64,000 nt of DNA. Source: Brevibacterium aurantiacum. GTDB taxonomy: Bacteria; Actinomycetota; Actinomycetes; Actinomycetales; Brevibacteriaceae. The notes under the pieces were generated by a model. The model was not told the origin of the DNA, searched no databases, and saw only the letters and a list, made by a program, of their open reading frames with translations. The position numbers were made by a program, and so were the translations under genes. Each line of letters begins with the position of its first letter. The stretch's first letter is position 1. The stretch spans positions 372,001 to 436,000 of the forward strand of contig NZ_VLTK01000002.1 of assembly GCF_007558825.1 (NCBI RefSeq), given 5' to 3'. Shown here piece by piece: positions 43,993-52,723 of this stretch.

Positions 43993-44994
43993 GTGACCAG
44001 TCGAACTCCGAGCAGCGAAATGCCAGGCAGGCTGCTGCGCCTCCTCTCGCTCCTCCAGTCGCGAGGTTGGTGGCAGGCCGGGGAGCTGAGCGAACGCTTG
44101 GGTGTGCAGCCTCGTACTCTGCGCAGAGACATCGAGAGGTTGAAGTCTCTCGACTATCCGGTTCGCAGTCGGACCGGCCGTGATGGGGGATACAACCTGG
44201 GGGAGTCGTCGAATCTGCCACCCCTGCAATTCGATGACGAGGAAGCCGTGGCGATTGCAGTGAGTCTGTCGACCGCCAGTCGTCAGGTGCGCGGACAATC
44301 CGTTTCGGACGGTGTGCGGGTGGCGACCGACAGTGCGAGGATCAAGCTCGAACGAATGCTGCCCGCGCGCCTCCGCCGTCGATATCACCGACTGGTCCAA
44401 TCGATTGAGGCCGGACCTGACCCCGACGTCGATGGCGCGGCCATGCTTCCGGATACCGATGTGCTGCTCGAACTCTCCGATGCGTGCGCTGATCATCAGG
44501 CGTTGTCATTCATTCACGTCAAGCGCGACGGTGCCCGCACCCTGCGGCGCGTGAGACCGCACAAACTCGTTACGATGTCAGGGTATTGGTATCTGGTCGC
44601 CTTCGACTCCGATCGCCGCGATTGGCGGTCGTTCCGAGTCGAACGCATCAGTTCGGTCAAGTACAGACACGAACGTTTTGAGCCTCAAGTGCTCGACGCC
44701 TTCTCCTTTGTGGCCCGGTCCTTCGCCGAGGCGCACTATCGATTCAACGCCACCGTGACTTTCGAGATCTCCGCCCAGCGGCTGAGGTCGAAATACCACG
44801 GCACCATCTTCGGGGTCGTGAAGGAACTGGCATGCCAGCGCTGCGAGGTGAGTCTCAGCGCCGATTCGCTCGATCTCATCGTCGAGTACCTGTGTGCATT
44901 GCTGAGCGTTGATGCCGATTTCGACATTGCCGCCGACCACGAAGTGCTCAATCGGCTCCAAACCATTCGTGCGCGACTGGGAACTGTGGGTTAA
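43993..44994 (+). CDS. WYL-domain transcriptional regulator
   Basis: A protein of 333 residues, like the regulator at 7750: N-terminal HTH (AGELSERLGVQPRTLRRDIE, then SRTGRDGGYNL), WYL domain (RVRPHKLVTMSGYWYLVAFD, then RSFRVERI) and WCX. The GTG at 43993 has no ribosome site and the -10-like box lies six bases upstream, so probably leaderless. It is divergent from the FAD oxidoreductase and probably controls it. The stop codon lies within a DtxR box for the next gene. Confidence 0.85.
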   Translation: MTSRTPSSEMPGRLLRLLSLLQSRGWWQAGELSERLGVQPRTLRRDIERLKSLDYPVRSRTGRDGGYNLGESSNLPPLQFDDEEAVAIAVSLSTASRQVRGQSVSDGVRVATDSARIKLERMLPARLRRRYHRLVQSIEAGPDPDVDGAAMLPDTDVLLELSDACADHQALSFIHVKRDGARTLRRVRPHKLVTMSGYWYLVAFDSDRRDWRSFRVERISSVKYRHERFEPQVLDAFSFVARSFAEAHYRFNATVTFEISAQRLRSKYHGTIFGVVKELACQRCEVSLSADSLDLIVEYLCALLSVDADFDIAADHEVLNRLQTIRARLGTVG

Positions 44995-45009
44995 GCTAGG
45001 CTCGCCTAA
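44991..45009 (+). promoter_or_regulatory. DtxR/IdeR-type iron box before binding protein
   Basis: TTAAGCTAGGCTCGCCTAA matches 15 of 19 positions of the TWAGGTTAGSCTAACCTWA consensus. It lies 19 bp before the iron-binding lipoprotein ATG and includes the stop of the upstream gene. Iron repression of the lipoprotein is expected. Confidence 0.7.
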
Positions 45010-45027
45010 CTACCTAAGAAGGAACTC

Positions 45028-45984
45028 ATGCGCCGAATTCTCGCTCCACTGATTGCCTCTGTCCTTGTGCTCGCCGGCTGCGGCGGTGGGGGAGACACTG
45101 GTGACACGACCTCCGGCATCAGCGTCGACACCAAATTCGGCTCCGTCGAGGTCCCGAAGGACCCTCAGAAGGTCGTGGCGCTGGGATGGGGCGATGCGGA
45201 AACCGCGCTGGCGCTCGACGTGCAGCCGGTCGGCGCCTCCGACTGGGTGGAGTTCGGCGGCAAAGGCGTCGGCCCCTGGGCCGAGGACCTCTATGACCAG
45301 GCCCCGGAGATCATCGCGACGATGGAGCCAGACTACGAGAAGATCGCGGCGCTCGAGCCCGACCTCATCCTCGACACGAAGAGCTCCGGTGAACAGGAAC
45401 GCTATGACCGTCTCTCGGAGATCGCTCCGACTGTGGGTGCGCCCGAAGGCGGCGACAACTACCTGACCACGATGGACCAGCAGGTCGACCTGGTGTCCCA
45501 GTCCCTGGGCAAAGAGGACGAGGGGCAGGAGCTCCTCGCGGACCTCGACAAGGAGTTCGGGGCCGCTCGTGAGGCCCATCCGGAGTTCGACGGGAAGTCC
45601 GTGAGCGTGGCCGCGAAGACCTCCGAGGGCTGGGGAGCCTACGTCGAAGGGTCGGAGCGGGTCCAGTTCATGGAAAATCTCGGGTTCAAGCAGTCGGAGA
45701 AGGTCGCGGCCCTCAAACCCTCGGGCTTCACCGCCACGGTGTCGGAGGAGAAGCTCGACGATCTCGACGCGGACCTGCTCGTTGCCTTCCCGATCTACAT
45801 CCCCGATTCCGAAGTCACCGACGACCCCGGCTTCAAGCGCATCCCGGCAGTCGAGGACGGGCACAGTCTGGTGCTGACTGAGGATCTCAACGACGTCCGG
45901 CAGGCATTTGCGTTGAACTCGGTCCTCTCCGCGTCATATGCGGCAGAGAAGATGCCCGAGCTCGTCGCGGATGCTCTGAAGTAG
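45028..45984 (+). CDS. Iron-siderophore ABC substrate-binding lipoprotein
   Basis: A protein of 318 residues. Lipobox VLAGC at about residues 14-18, then a FepB/FecB-like bilobed fold: FGSVEVPKDPQKVVALGWGD, ALEPDLILDTKSSGEQERYD, and LVAFPIYIPDSEV. It binds a ferric siderophore outside the membrane. ATG 45028 has AAGGA. The permeases and ATPase are not adjacent but at 49505-52550, also behind an iron box, so the two loci probably form one regulon. Confidence 0.87.
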   Translation: MRRILAPLIASVLVLAGCGGGGDTGDTTSGISVDTKFGSVEVPKDPQKVVALGWGDAETALALDVQPVGASDWVEFGGKGVGPWAEDLYDQAPEIIATMEPDYEKIAALEPDLILDTKSSGEQERYDRLSEIAPTVGAPEGGDNYLTTMDQQVDLVSQSLGKEDEGQELLADLDKEFGAAREAHPEFDGKSVSVAAKTSEGWGAYVEGSERVQFMENLGFKQSEKVAALKPSGFTATVSEEKLDDLDADLLVAFPIYIPDSEVTDDPGFKRIPAVEDGHSLVLTEDLNDVRQAFALNSVLSASYAAEKMPELVADALK

Positions 45985-46031
45985 CAGCCACACTCAAGCA
46001 GCTATCGCACACACAAAGCCGTCACGCTTCC

Positions 46032-46490
46032 TCACACTGCGGCACGCCACGCGTCAAGACCGATGTCGATGATGCGGGCGTGCCGCACGTCTGCCAGAGA
46101 GTCGATGGCCAGCCATTCGGCGCGGTCCGTGGTGCCGTCGACCTCGAGAGTCCCCAGCATGCCTCCGGTGATGTCGGCCTCATAGACGACGCGGACTCCC
46201 TTGAACGGACGCGAGACCGATCTGCGGCGTGCGGAATTGCTGCGATTCTCAGTGAAGGTGTGTGTCGTCAGCGGACGGATCAGTTCGGCGTCGAAGCCCG
46301 TCTCCTCCTTGATCTCCCGGATCGTGCCTGCCTCGATGCTCTCGTGGAACTCGATTCCACCGCCGGGCAGAGTCCACAGCGCATGGGCTGGTTCGCTGCC
46401 GCCGTTGAACCAGCTGAGAAGGATTTCCCGGTCCTGGTTGACGATCACCGCGTACCCGGCCAGTCGTGTGTCGTAATCGGAGAAGTGCAT
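46032..46490 (-). CDS. NUDIX hydrolase
   Basis: A protein of 152 residues. The Nudix box GGGIEFHESIEAGTIREIKE then ETGFD near residue 43 is complete. It hydrolyses nucleoside diphosphates linked to another group; substrate unknown. The N-terminus HFSDYDTRLAGYAVIV suits a single-domain housecleaning enzyme. The ATG is at 46490. Confidence 0.85.
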   Translation of the reverse strand: MHFSDYDTRLAGYAVIVNQDREILLSWFNGGSEPAHALWTLPGGGIEFHESIEAGTIREIKEETGFDAELIRPLTTHTFTENRSNSARRRSVSRPFKGVRVVYEADITGGMLGTLEVDGTTDRAEWLAIDSLADVRHARIIDIGLDAWRAAV

Positions 46491-46551
46491 GGACTCAGCC
46501 TACCTGTGAGTATCTCTTCCCATGCCGCAGCCCGGTGAATAGGCTGATCAG

Positions 46552-47046
46552 ATGACTGAAGGACCGAAAGACCCGAACGAGCACATCGTCGCCACCCGCA
46601 CGATCGACGCCCCTGCCCATACGATCTTCACCGTGCTTGCAGATCCGGCTCGGCACCGGGACACCGAACCCACGGACTGGGTGCGAGACGCCATCGATCC
46701 GACCCCGATCACGGCCACCGGCCAGATCTTTTCCATGAATATGCACTTCGATGGAGCCAACGGTGACTACCGGATGGACAACACCGTGACAACGTTCGAA
46801 CCTGATCACGCGATCGCTTGGGATCCCGGTCAAGCCGATGAGAGCGGTCACGTGGCCCCCGGTGGCTGGCGCTGGCGCTACGACCTCGAAGAGAAGGACA
46901 CCGGCACCGAGGTGAAACTGACCTACGACTGGTCACGCACAACACAAGAGATCCGAGATGCATTCGGCGGCTTCCCCGTCGTCAGCCCCGACTATCTCGA
47001 CCGGTCGCTGCAGGCCTTGGAGCAGGCGGCTTTTGAGCACAGATGA
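46552..47046 (+). CDS. SRPBCC family protein
   Basis: A protein of 164 residues: HIVATRTIDAPAHTIFTVLA near residue 11, then NTVTTFEPDHAIAWDPGQ and GGWRWRYDLEEKD, the START-like fold seen in many actinobacteria. Function unknown. It ends 31 nt before an esterase gene. ATG 46552 has no strong upstream site. Confidence 0.75.
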   Translation: MTEGPKDPNEHIVATRTIDAPAHTIFTVLADPARHRDTEPTDWVRDAIDPTPITATGQIFSMNMHFDGANGDYRMDNTVTTFEPDHAIAWDPGQADESGHVAPGGWRWRYDLEEKDTGTEVKLTYDWSRTTQEIRDAFGGFPVVSPDYLDRSLQALEQAAFEHR

Positions 47047-47077
47047 CCTGGTGAGACCTGCCGGGTAGGCTGGAAGC

Positions 47078-47866
47078 GTGACTGATATCGCCAGCAGACT
47101 CATCGGCAGCACCGGTGAGCGCATCGTGTTCCTCCACGGACTCTTCGGCCGCGGCAAGAACTTCACCTCCATCGCCAAAGGCCTCGAGTCCGACTACTCG
47201 AGCCTCCTCGTCGACCTGCCCAACCACGGTGATTCGAATTGGACCGAGGACTTCAGCTACGTGGGCATGGCCGACTCCGTGGCCGCGATGATCACCGAGG
47301 TGACCGATCCCGATGATCTGCCGGTGCACCTGGTCGGTCATTCCCTGGGCGGCAAGGTCGCCATGATCCTGGCCCTGCGCCACCCGGAACTCATCGACCA
47401 CCTCGTCGTCGTCGACATCGCTCCCACGGCAGGCGGGTCCCTCGGCGTCTTCGAACATCTGCTCTCGAGCCTCGCCGAACTCGATCTCAACGAGATCGAG
47501 TCGCGCACCGCTGCGGATGAAGCCCTGCAGGAGAAGATCCCAGAGGACACGATCAGGGGATTCCTCCTGCAGAACCTGCGCCCCACCTCGGCGGGGTACG
47601 CCTGGCAACCCAACCTCACCCTGCTCAATGAGAGCCTGCCCGCGATCGGAGACTTCCCCGAGATGGGGGAGGCGACCTTCGACGGTCCGATGCTCTGGAT
47701 TGCCGGTGAGACATCGGACTACGTCTCCCGCGAGGATCTGCCCCTCATGCGCTCCCTCTTCCCCCGCACGACCCTGCTCACCGTCAAGGGATCAGGCCAC
47801 TGGGTCCACTCAGAGAAGCCGCAGACGTTCATCTCGTCCCTGCAGGCATTCCTCGCACGCAGGTGA
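47078..47866 (+). CDS. Alpha/beta hydrolase (YbfF-like esterase)
   Basis: A protein of 262 residues with an intact triad: IVFLHGLFGRGKNF near 16, nucleophile in VGHSLGGKVAM near 87, and the histidine in VKGSGHWVHSEKP near 240. The DLPNHGDS loop is typical of the YbfF/esterase group. It hydrolyses small esters or thioesters; substrate unknown. The start is GTG at 47078. Compare the dead member at 8951. Confidence 0.85.
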   Translation: MTDIASRLIGSTGERIVFLHGLFGRGKNFTSIAKGLESDYSSLLVDLPNHGDSNWTEDFSYVGMADSVAAMITEVTDPDDLPVHLVGHSLGGKVAMILALRHPELIDHLVVVDIAPTAGGSLGVFEHLLSSLAELDLNEIESRTAADEALQEKIPEDTIRGFLLQNLRPTSAGYAWQPNLTLLNESLPAIGDFPEMGEATFDGPMLWIAGETSDYVSREDLPLMRSLFPRTTLLTVKGSGHWVHSEKPQTFISSLQAFLARR

Positions 47867-47937
47867 CGCCGCAAGCTCACCTGGTGTGCCCCGATCTCAT
47901 CTGCAACACCCCGGGATCGGAGCACCCTTGCTAAGGA

Positions 47938-48020
47938 ATATGCTGGTGGGCAGTGGCGTTGAGCCACACAGAGGTCCAAAGAGCCACACCATCACAATCT
48001 TCACGAGGAGGAACGAGTGA
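47938..48020 (+). other. Possible 26-codon leader ORF before the sulfurtransferase
   Basis: ATG at about 47940 opens [20 protein letters not shown] to RRNE-stop; the stop TGA overlaps the GTG of the sulfurtransferase (GTGA). The frame also covers two copies of GAGCCACAC. It may be a leader peptide or chance. No cysteine codon is present, so it does not look like a cysteine-attenuator. Confidence 0.3.
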
Positions 48021-48925
48021 GCACAGCGAGCCCGGCCGATACCACGGCCAAATTCGCCGAGTACGCAGACGGATCACGACTGGTCAGCACCGAATGGGTG
48101 GCCGAGCATGCCGGTGAACCCGGACTGGTTATCGTCGAAAGCGACGAGGACGTCCTGCTCTACGAGACCGGGCACATCCCCGGCGCGGTGAAGGTCGACT
48201 GGCACACCGAACTCAACGACACCGTGACACGTGACTACGTCGACGGTGAAGGCTTTGCCGCCCTCATGTCCGCGAAGGGCATCTCACGCGAGGACACGAT
48301 CGTCTTCTACGGCGACAAATCCAACTGGTGGGCCGCCTACGCTCTGTGGGTCTTCTCGCTGTTCGGACACGTTGACGTCCGACTCATGGATGGCGGCCGT
48401 TCCAAGTGGCAGGCCGAGGAACGCGAACTGTCCACCGAGAAGCCGCGCCGGGAACCGACCGAATACCCGGTCATCGACCGTGACGACTCAACTCTGCGTG
48501 CCTTCCTGCCCGAGGTCAGAGACAGCCTGGGCACGCGTCCCCTCATCGATGTGCGCAGCCCCGAGGAATACAGCGGAGAGCGCACCCATATGCCCGCTTA
48601 CCCCGAAGAGGGCGCACTGCGCGGAGGACACATCCCCACTGCAGCGTCGGTGCCATGGGCGAAGGCCGCAAACGAAGACGGCACCTTCAAATCAGCCGAG
48701 GAGCTCAAGGCCATCTACGCCGACGAAGCCGGGCTCGGCACCGCCGATGAAGTCATCGCCTACTGCCGCATCGGCGAGCGTTCCAGCCACACCTGGTTCG
48801 TGCTTCAGCATCTGCTGGGCTACAGCAACGTCCGCAACTACGACGGTTCCTGGACCGAATGGGGCAATGTCGTCGGCGTTCCCATCGTCACCGGGTCAGA
48901 GGCCGGCGAGGTGCCCAGCCGCTGA
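48017..48925 (+). CDS. sseA: Thiosulfate sulfurtransferase SseA-like
   Basis: A protein of 302 residues, two rhodanese domains. The first is inactive-like ([20 protein letters not shown]), the second has the catalytic loop [12 protein letters not shown] near residue 256 (Cys). It transfers sulfur from thiosulfate or mercaptopyruvate. GTG 48017 has GAGGAGGAACGA upstream. It is overlapped by a SufE gene, the same pairing as in mycobacteria (sseA-sufE). Confidence 0.88.
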   Translation: MSTASPADTTAKFAEYADGSRLVSTEWVAEHAGEPGLVIVESDEDVLLYETGHIPGAVKVDWHTELNDTVTRDYVDGEGFAALMSAKGISREDTIVFYGDKSNWWAAYALWVFSLFGHVDVRLMDGGRSKWQAEERELSTEKPRREPTEYPVIDRDDSTLRAFLPEVRDSLGTRPLIDVRSPEEYSGERTHMPAYPEEGALRGGHIPTAASVPWAKAANEDGTFKSAEELKAIYADEAGLGTADEVIAYCRIGERSSHTWFVLQHLLGYSNVRNYDGSWTEWGNVVGVPIVTGSEAGEVPSR

Positions 48926-49419
48926 TGACTGCCGACACAGACGTCGCGATGGCCGACAATTCCGATCTGCCGGAGAGCTTGGTCGAGATCGTCGAGGACT
49001 TCGCCGAGACCGAATCCGGTGATCGGCTGCAGCTGCTGCTCGAATTCGCCTCGGAGCTGCCTGAGCTGCCGCAGCGCTACACCGATCATCCCGAACTGCT
49101 CGAGCCGGTGCCCGAATGCCAGTCTCCGATCTTCCTCGTCACCGAGGTCGAGAACCCCGAACAGGGCGATGACGCTATCGTGAAGCTTCATTTCTCTGCG
49201 CCCCCTGAGGCGCCGACGACCCGTGGCTTCGCCGGGATCCTCCACGAAGGTCTCAATGGCCAGACCGCCGAGGTGGTCCTGTCCATTCCGTCCGACCTGC
49301 CTCTGCGGCTGTCGATGACGGAGATCGTGAGCCCGTTGCGACTGCGGGGGATGAGCGGGATGCTGTCTCGGATTCAACGTCAGACGTCCGAGAGGATCGG
49401 CAAGATCACAGGTCAGTGA
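48925..49419 (+). CDS. sufE: SufE family sulfur acceptor
   Basis: A protein of 164 residues. LVEIVEDFAETESGDRLQLL near residue 14 and the active cysteine in VPECQSPIFLVTE near 67 are SufE features, as are FAGILHEGLNGQ and SPLRLRGMSGML. It accepts sulfur from a desulfurase or, here, likely from the rhodanese next door. ATG 48925 overlaps the SseA stop by one base. Confidence 0.85.
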   Translation: MTADTDVAMADNSDLPESLVEIVEDFAETESGDRLQLLLEFASELPELPQRYTDHPELLEPVPECQSPIFLVTEVENPEQGDDAIVKLHFSAPPEAPTTRGFAGILHEGLNGQTAEVVLSIPSDLPLRLSMTEIVSPLRLRGMSGMLSRIQRQTSERIGKITGQ

Positions 49420-49459
49420 TCGGAAAATTGTTTGGACGAGCCGAAGTTATCGACTAGAT

Positions 49460-49478
49460 TGTGGTTAGCCTGCCCTTA
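49460..49478 (+). promoter_or_regulatory. DtxR/IdeR-type iron box before permease operon
   Basis: TGTGGTTAGCCTGCCCTTA matches 15 of 19 positions of the TWAGGTTAGSCTAACCTWA consensus. It lies 27 bp before the permease start. It sits inside a longer dyad, ATCGACTA (49449-49456) and TAGTCGAT (49481-49488). Confidence 0.65.
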
Positions 49479-49504
49479 ATTAGTCGATGCTAAGGAACCC
49501 TCCG

Positions 49505-50572
49505 ATGACCGGTCTCGCCACCACCGCCTCGGCGAATCCGTCTGAGGCGAACGGTCAGAAGGCGAACCGGGCGCTGAAGGTCAAAAGGACCGTCGGCCTC
49601 GTCGTCGCGATTCTGGCGTTGATCGTCGTGGTGCTGGCATCGCTGGCCATCGGTACCCGGGACATGCCGATCTCGGAGGTTCTCGGAGCGTTCTTCAACC
49701 CCAGCGGCAGCGATGACCAGCTGGTCGTCCTCGAACTGCGCTACCCGCGGACCGTGCTCGGCATCCTCGTCGGCATGGGGCTGGGATTGGCCGGCGGGCT
49801 CATCCAGGCGCTGACCCGCAACCCTCTTGCCGATCCGGGCATCCTCGGCGTCAACGCCGGGGCCTCCTTCGCAGTGGCCGTCGGCATCGGGTTCTTCGGA
49901 ATCACGTCGATCAACGGCTACATCTGGTTCGCCTTCCTCGGTGCCCTCTTGGCCACGACCGGCGTGTACATCATCGGTTCCTCGGGCAGGAACCACAGCG
50001 TCGATCCGATCCGCCTGACCTTGGCCGGAGTCGCGGTCGCCGCAGTGCTGACCGGGCTGACCAAGGGAATCCTGCTCACGAACGAACGAGCCTTCGACGC
50101 CTTCCGCGCCTGGGACGTCGGAGCCATCGCCGGCCGCGGGTTCGACACGGTCTCCGCAGTCGCCCCATTCATCATCGTCGGCATCGTACTCGCCTTGTTC
50201 TTGGCCCACTCGCTCAACGCGGTGGCACTCGGCGACGATCTGGCCGCCAGCCTCGGCACCTCGGTCAACCGCACCCGCATCATCACCATTCTCGCCGTCA
50301 CCCTCCTCGCAGGCGGTGCCACCGCTGCCGCCGGGCCCATCGGCTTCATCGGACTCATGATTCCCCACATTGCCCGCTGGATCGTCGGCCCCGACCAGCG
50401 ATGGATCTTAAGCTACTCCGTCATCCTCTCGCCCATCCTGCTCCTCGTCTCCGATGTGCTCGGACGCGTGGTGATGAAACCGGGCGAACTCCAGGTCGGT
50501 GTCGTCACCGCCTTCGTCGGCGCACCGGTGCTCATCGCTCTCGTTCGCAGAAAGAAGGCGAGCGGACTGTGA
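49505..50572 (+). CDS. Ferric-siderophore permease 1 (FecCD family)
   Basis: About 355 residues with nine to ten helices. FecCD hallmarks are RYPRTVLGILVGMGLGLAGG near 80, TRNPLADPGILGVNAGA near 105, and GFIGLMIPHIARW near 281 (coupling motif). ATG 49505 has AAGGA. It is first gene of a three-gene operon; its stop overlaps the next GTG as GTGA. The binding protein is at 45028. Confidence 0.9.
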   Translation: MTGLATTASANPSEANGQKANRALKVKRTVGLVVAILALIVVVLASLAIGTRDMPISEVLGAFFNPSGSDDQLVVLELRYPRTVLGILVGMGLGLAGGLIQALTRNPLADPGILGVNAGASFAVAVGIGFFGITSINGYIWFAFLGALLATTGVYIIGSSGRNHSVDPIRLTLAGVAVAAVLTGLTKGILLTNERAFDAFRAWDVGAIAGRGFDTVSAVAPFIIVGIVLALFLAHSLNAVALGDDLAASLGTSVNRTRIITILAVTLLAGGATAAAGPIGFIGLMIPHIARWIVGPDQRWILSYSVILSPILLLVSDVLGRVVMKPGELQVGVVTAFVGAPVLIALVRRKKASGL

Positions 50573-51675
50573 AGACATCGAACTCATCGATCGGTGACGC
50601 CCCCGTACTCGTTCCAGGACACCGCGTTCTGCCGGGGGAGCGGATCAACTTCGGTCGCCCCATGCTGCGAGCCTTCGGCTTCCGCATCGATCTGCGCGTC
50701 GTCGTCACAGCCGGCAGCGTCATTCTCCTGGCCCTGGGCTGTGGATTCCTGGGGCTGCTGCTCGGCGAGTTCTCATTGACACCCGGCGAAGTCTTCCAGG
50801 GGCTGTTCGGCCAGGCCGACAGGCGCATCGTCAACACCGTCGTCGCCGAATGGCGGGCACCGCGCATCATCGCCGGAATCGTCCTCGGCGCCGGTCTGGG
50901 CATCTCTGGCGCGGTGTTCCAATCACTGACCCGCAATCCGCTGGGCAGCCCCGACATCATCGGCTTCTCCACCGGTGCATACACCGGCGGCATCGTCACC
51001 ATCATCGTCTTCGGCTCCAGCTTCATCTCCACAGCCTTCGGCGCGATCATCGGTGGGCTGCTCACCGCCATCGTGGTCTACCTTCTGACCTGGAAGGGCG
51101 GCGTCCAAGGCTTCCGACTCATCATCGTCGGCATCGCCCTGACCGCTATGCTCAACGCCTTCAACACCTGGCTGATCATGCGCGCTGACCTCGACCTCGC
51201 CATGGCCGCAGCCACGTGGGGTGCTGGAACACTCAACGGCATGGGCTGGTCGACCCTGCTTCCGGCCGCCATCGGCACGGTGCTGTTGGGGCTGGGCTGC
51301 GGGCTCTTCTCACGTGGTCTGGGAACCTTGGAGCTCGGTGATGACACCGCCAAGGCGCTCGGCGTGCGCAATGAACCGGTCCGCGCTGGTCTCATTCTGG
51401 TGGCCGTGGCCCTCGTCGCCGTCGTCACCGCCGCCGCGGGACCGATAGCCTTCGTCGCACTGGCCGCCCCGCAGATCGGGCGCAGAATCGCGAAGTCCCA
51501 GGGCACCAGCCTGCTCTCAGCTGCGGCAGTCGGAGCGCTTCTGCTCGTCGCTGCGGACCTCATCGCCCAACACGCCCTGGGTGAGACCCAACTTCCCGTC
51601 GGAGTCGTCACCGTGTGCATCGGCGGCATCTACCTGATCTGGCTCCTCATCCAAGAAGCTCGGAAGGCACAATGA
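50569..51675 (+). CDS. Ferric-siderophore permease 2 (FecCD family)
   Basis: A protein of 368 residues, paralogue of the previous permease: WRAPRIIAGIVLGAGLGISG, TRNPLGSPDIIGFSTGAYTG and PIAFVALAAPQIGRRIAK. Together the two form the heterodimeric channel. GTG 50569 overlaps the upstream stop. Its stop overlaps the ATPase start (ATGA). Confidence 0.9.
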   Translation: MKTSNSSIGDAPVLVPGHRVLPGERINFGRPMLRAFGFRIDLRVVVTAGSVILLALGCGFLGLLLGEFSLTPGEVFQGLFGQADRRIVNTVVAEWRAPRIIAGIVLGAGLGISGAVFQSLTRNPLGSPDIIGFSTGAYTGGIVTIIVFGSSFISTAFGAIIGGLLTAIVVYLLTWKGGVQGFRLIIVGIALTAMLNAFNTWLIMRADLDLAMAAATWGAGTLNGMGWSTLLPAAIGTVLLGLGCGLFSRGLGTLELGDDTAKALGVRNEPVRAGLILVAVALVAVVTAAAGPIAFVALAAPQIGRRIAKSQGTSLLSAAAVGALLLVAADLIAQHALGETQLPVGVVTVCIGGIYLIWLLIQEARKAQ

Positions 51676-52550
51676 GCATCACACCTGATACGACTGATAC
51701 GACGCCGGACACGACCGACACGACGTCGACGGACACAGCAGCTTCGGCCCCGGCTCCGCTGGCAGCCCGCGATCTCGATCTCGCCTACGACCAGCGGCAC
51801 GTCATCGCCGACCTCGACGTGGAGATCGCACCGGGCAAGTTCACCGTCATCGTCGGCCCCAACGCCTGCGGCAAGTCGACCCTGCTGCGGGCACTGGCCA
51901 GGCTGATGGCTCCGACGAAGGGCACGGTGCTTCTCGACGGCGGAAACATCGCCAAGCTGAAGACGAAGCAGATCGCCAAGCGCTTGGGGCTCCTCCCACA
52001 GACCTCGATCGCACCCGACGGCATCACTGTGGCAGAGCTCGTGGCTCGCGGACGTCACCCGCATCAGTCGTTCCTCAAGCAGTGGACCGAACAGGATGAG
52101 GTCGCCGTGCTGACAGCACTGCGTGCAACGAATACAGAAGAACTCTCCTCCCGCCAGGTCGACGAGCTCTCCGGGGGCCAGCGGCAACGGGTCTGGGTCG
52201 CGATGGTCCTGGCCCAGGAGACGCCGCTGATGCTCCTCGACGAGCCCACGACGTTCCTTGATCTGGCCTTCCAGATCGACCTTCTCGACCTGTTCGCTCA
52301 ACTGAATCACGAACACGGCCACACCTTTGTCGCCGTCCTCCATGACCTCAACCAGGCCTGCCGCTACGCCGATGAGATCATCGCGATGAAGAACGGCACG
52401 ATCGTGGCCCAGGGCGCACCAGCAGAGATCATCACGACAGAGCTCGTTCACCAGGTCTTCGGCATCGACTGCACCGTCGTCGATGATCCTGTCACCGGTG
52501 CACCCATGATCGTTCCCGGCAAACCGAAGAAGACCTTCGCAGACCGCTGA
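51672..52550 (+). CDS. Siderophore ABC transporter ATPase
   Basis: A protein of 292 residues. Walker A GPNACGKST near 68, signature LSGGQRQRVWVAMVLA near 167, Walker B LMLLDEPTTFLDL near 189, and the switch histidine in VLHDLNQACRYAD: a FepC/FhuC-type ATPase. An unusual N-terminus of about 27 residues is a Thr/Asp/Pro repeat (TPDTTDT twice). Start ATG 51672. Confidence 0.92.
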   Translation: MSITPDTTDTTPDTTDTTSTDTAASAPAPLAARDLDLAYDQRHVIADLDVEIAPGKFTVIVGPNACGKSTLLRALARLMAPTKGTVLLDGGNIAKLKTKQIAKRLGLLPQTSIAPDGITVAELVARGRHPHQSFLKQWTEQDEVAVLTALRATNTEELSSRQVDELSGGQRQRVWVAMVLAQETPLMLLDEPTTFLDLAFQIDLLDLFAQLNHEHGHTFVAVLHDLNQACRYADEIIAMKNGTIVAQGAPAEIITTELVHQVFGIDCTVVDDPVTGAPMIVPGKPKKTFADR

Positions 52551-52686
52551 GCCGCAACACCTGTCGAAGCCGCTGTCCGACACACGCTCGGTCCGACCGA
52601 AAGTTCGTCGAGGTTGACCTCACGGCCTCTGCCTATGGGGCAAGTTCAGCCTCTCGCGACTGGCTCATCAACGACAGCGGCTTTCA

Positions 52687-52716
52687 GGACGTGCTGAGGA
52701 AAGACGTGCTGAGGAA
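52687..52716. repeat. 15-bp tandem duplication
   Basis: GACGTGCTGAGGAAA occurs twice head to tail just downstream of the DUF808 gene and before a TAG. I see no coding role on either strand that I trust. It may be a chance duplication. Confidence 0.7.
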
Positions 52717-52723
52717 ATAGGAC

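Noticed and set aside
42625-44496. Extended 623-codon FAD oxidoreductase
   Set aside because: The extra N-terminal part lies over the divergent WYL regulator and the promoter dyad; the fold starts at the ATG at 43938.
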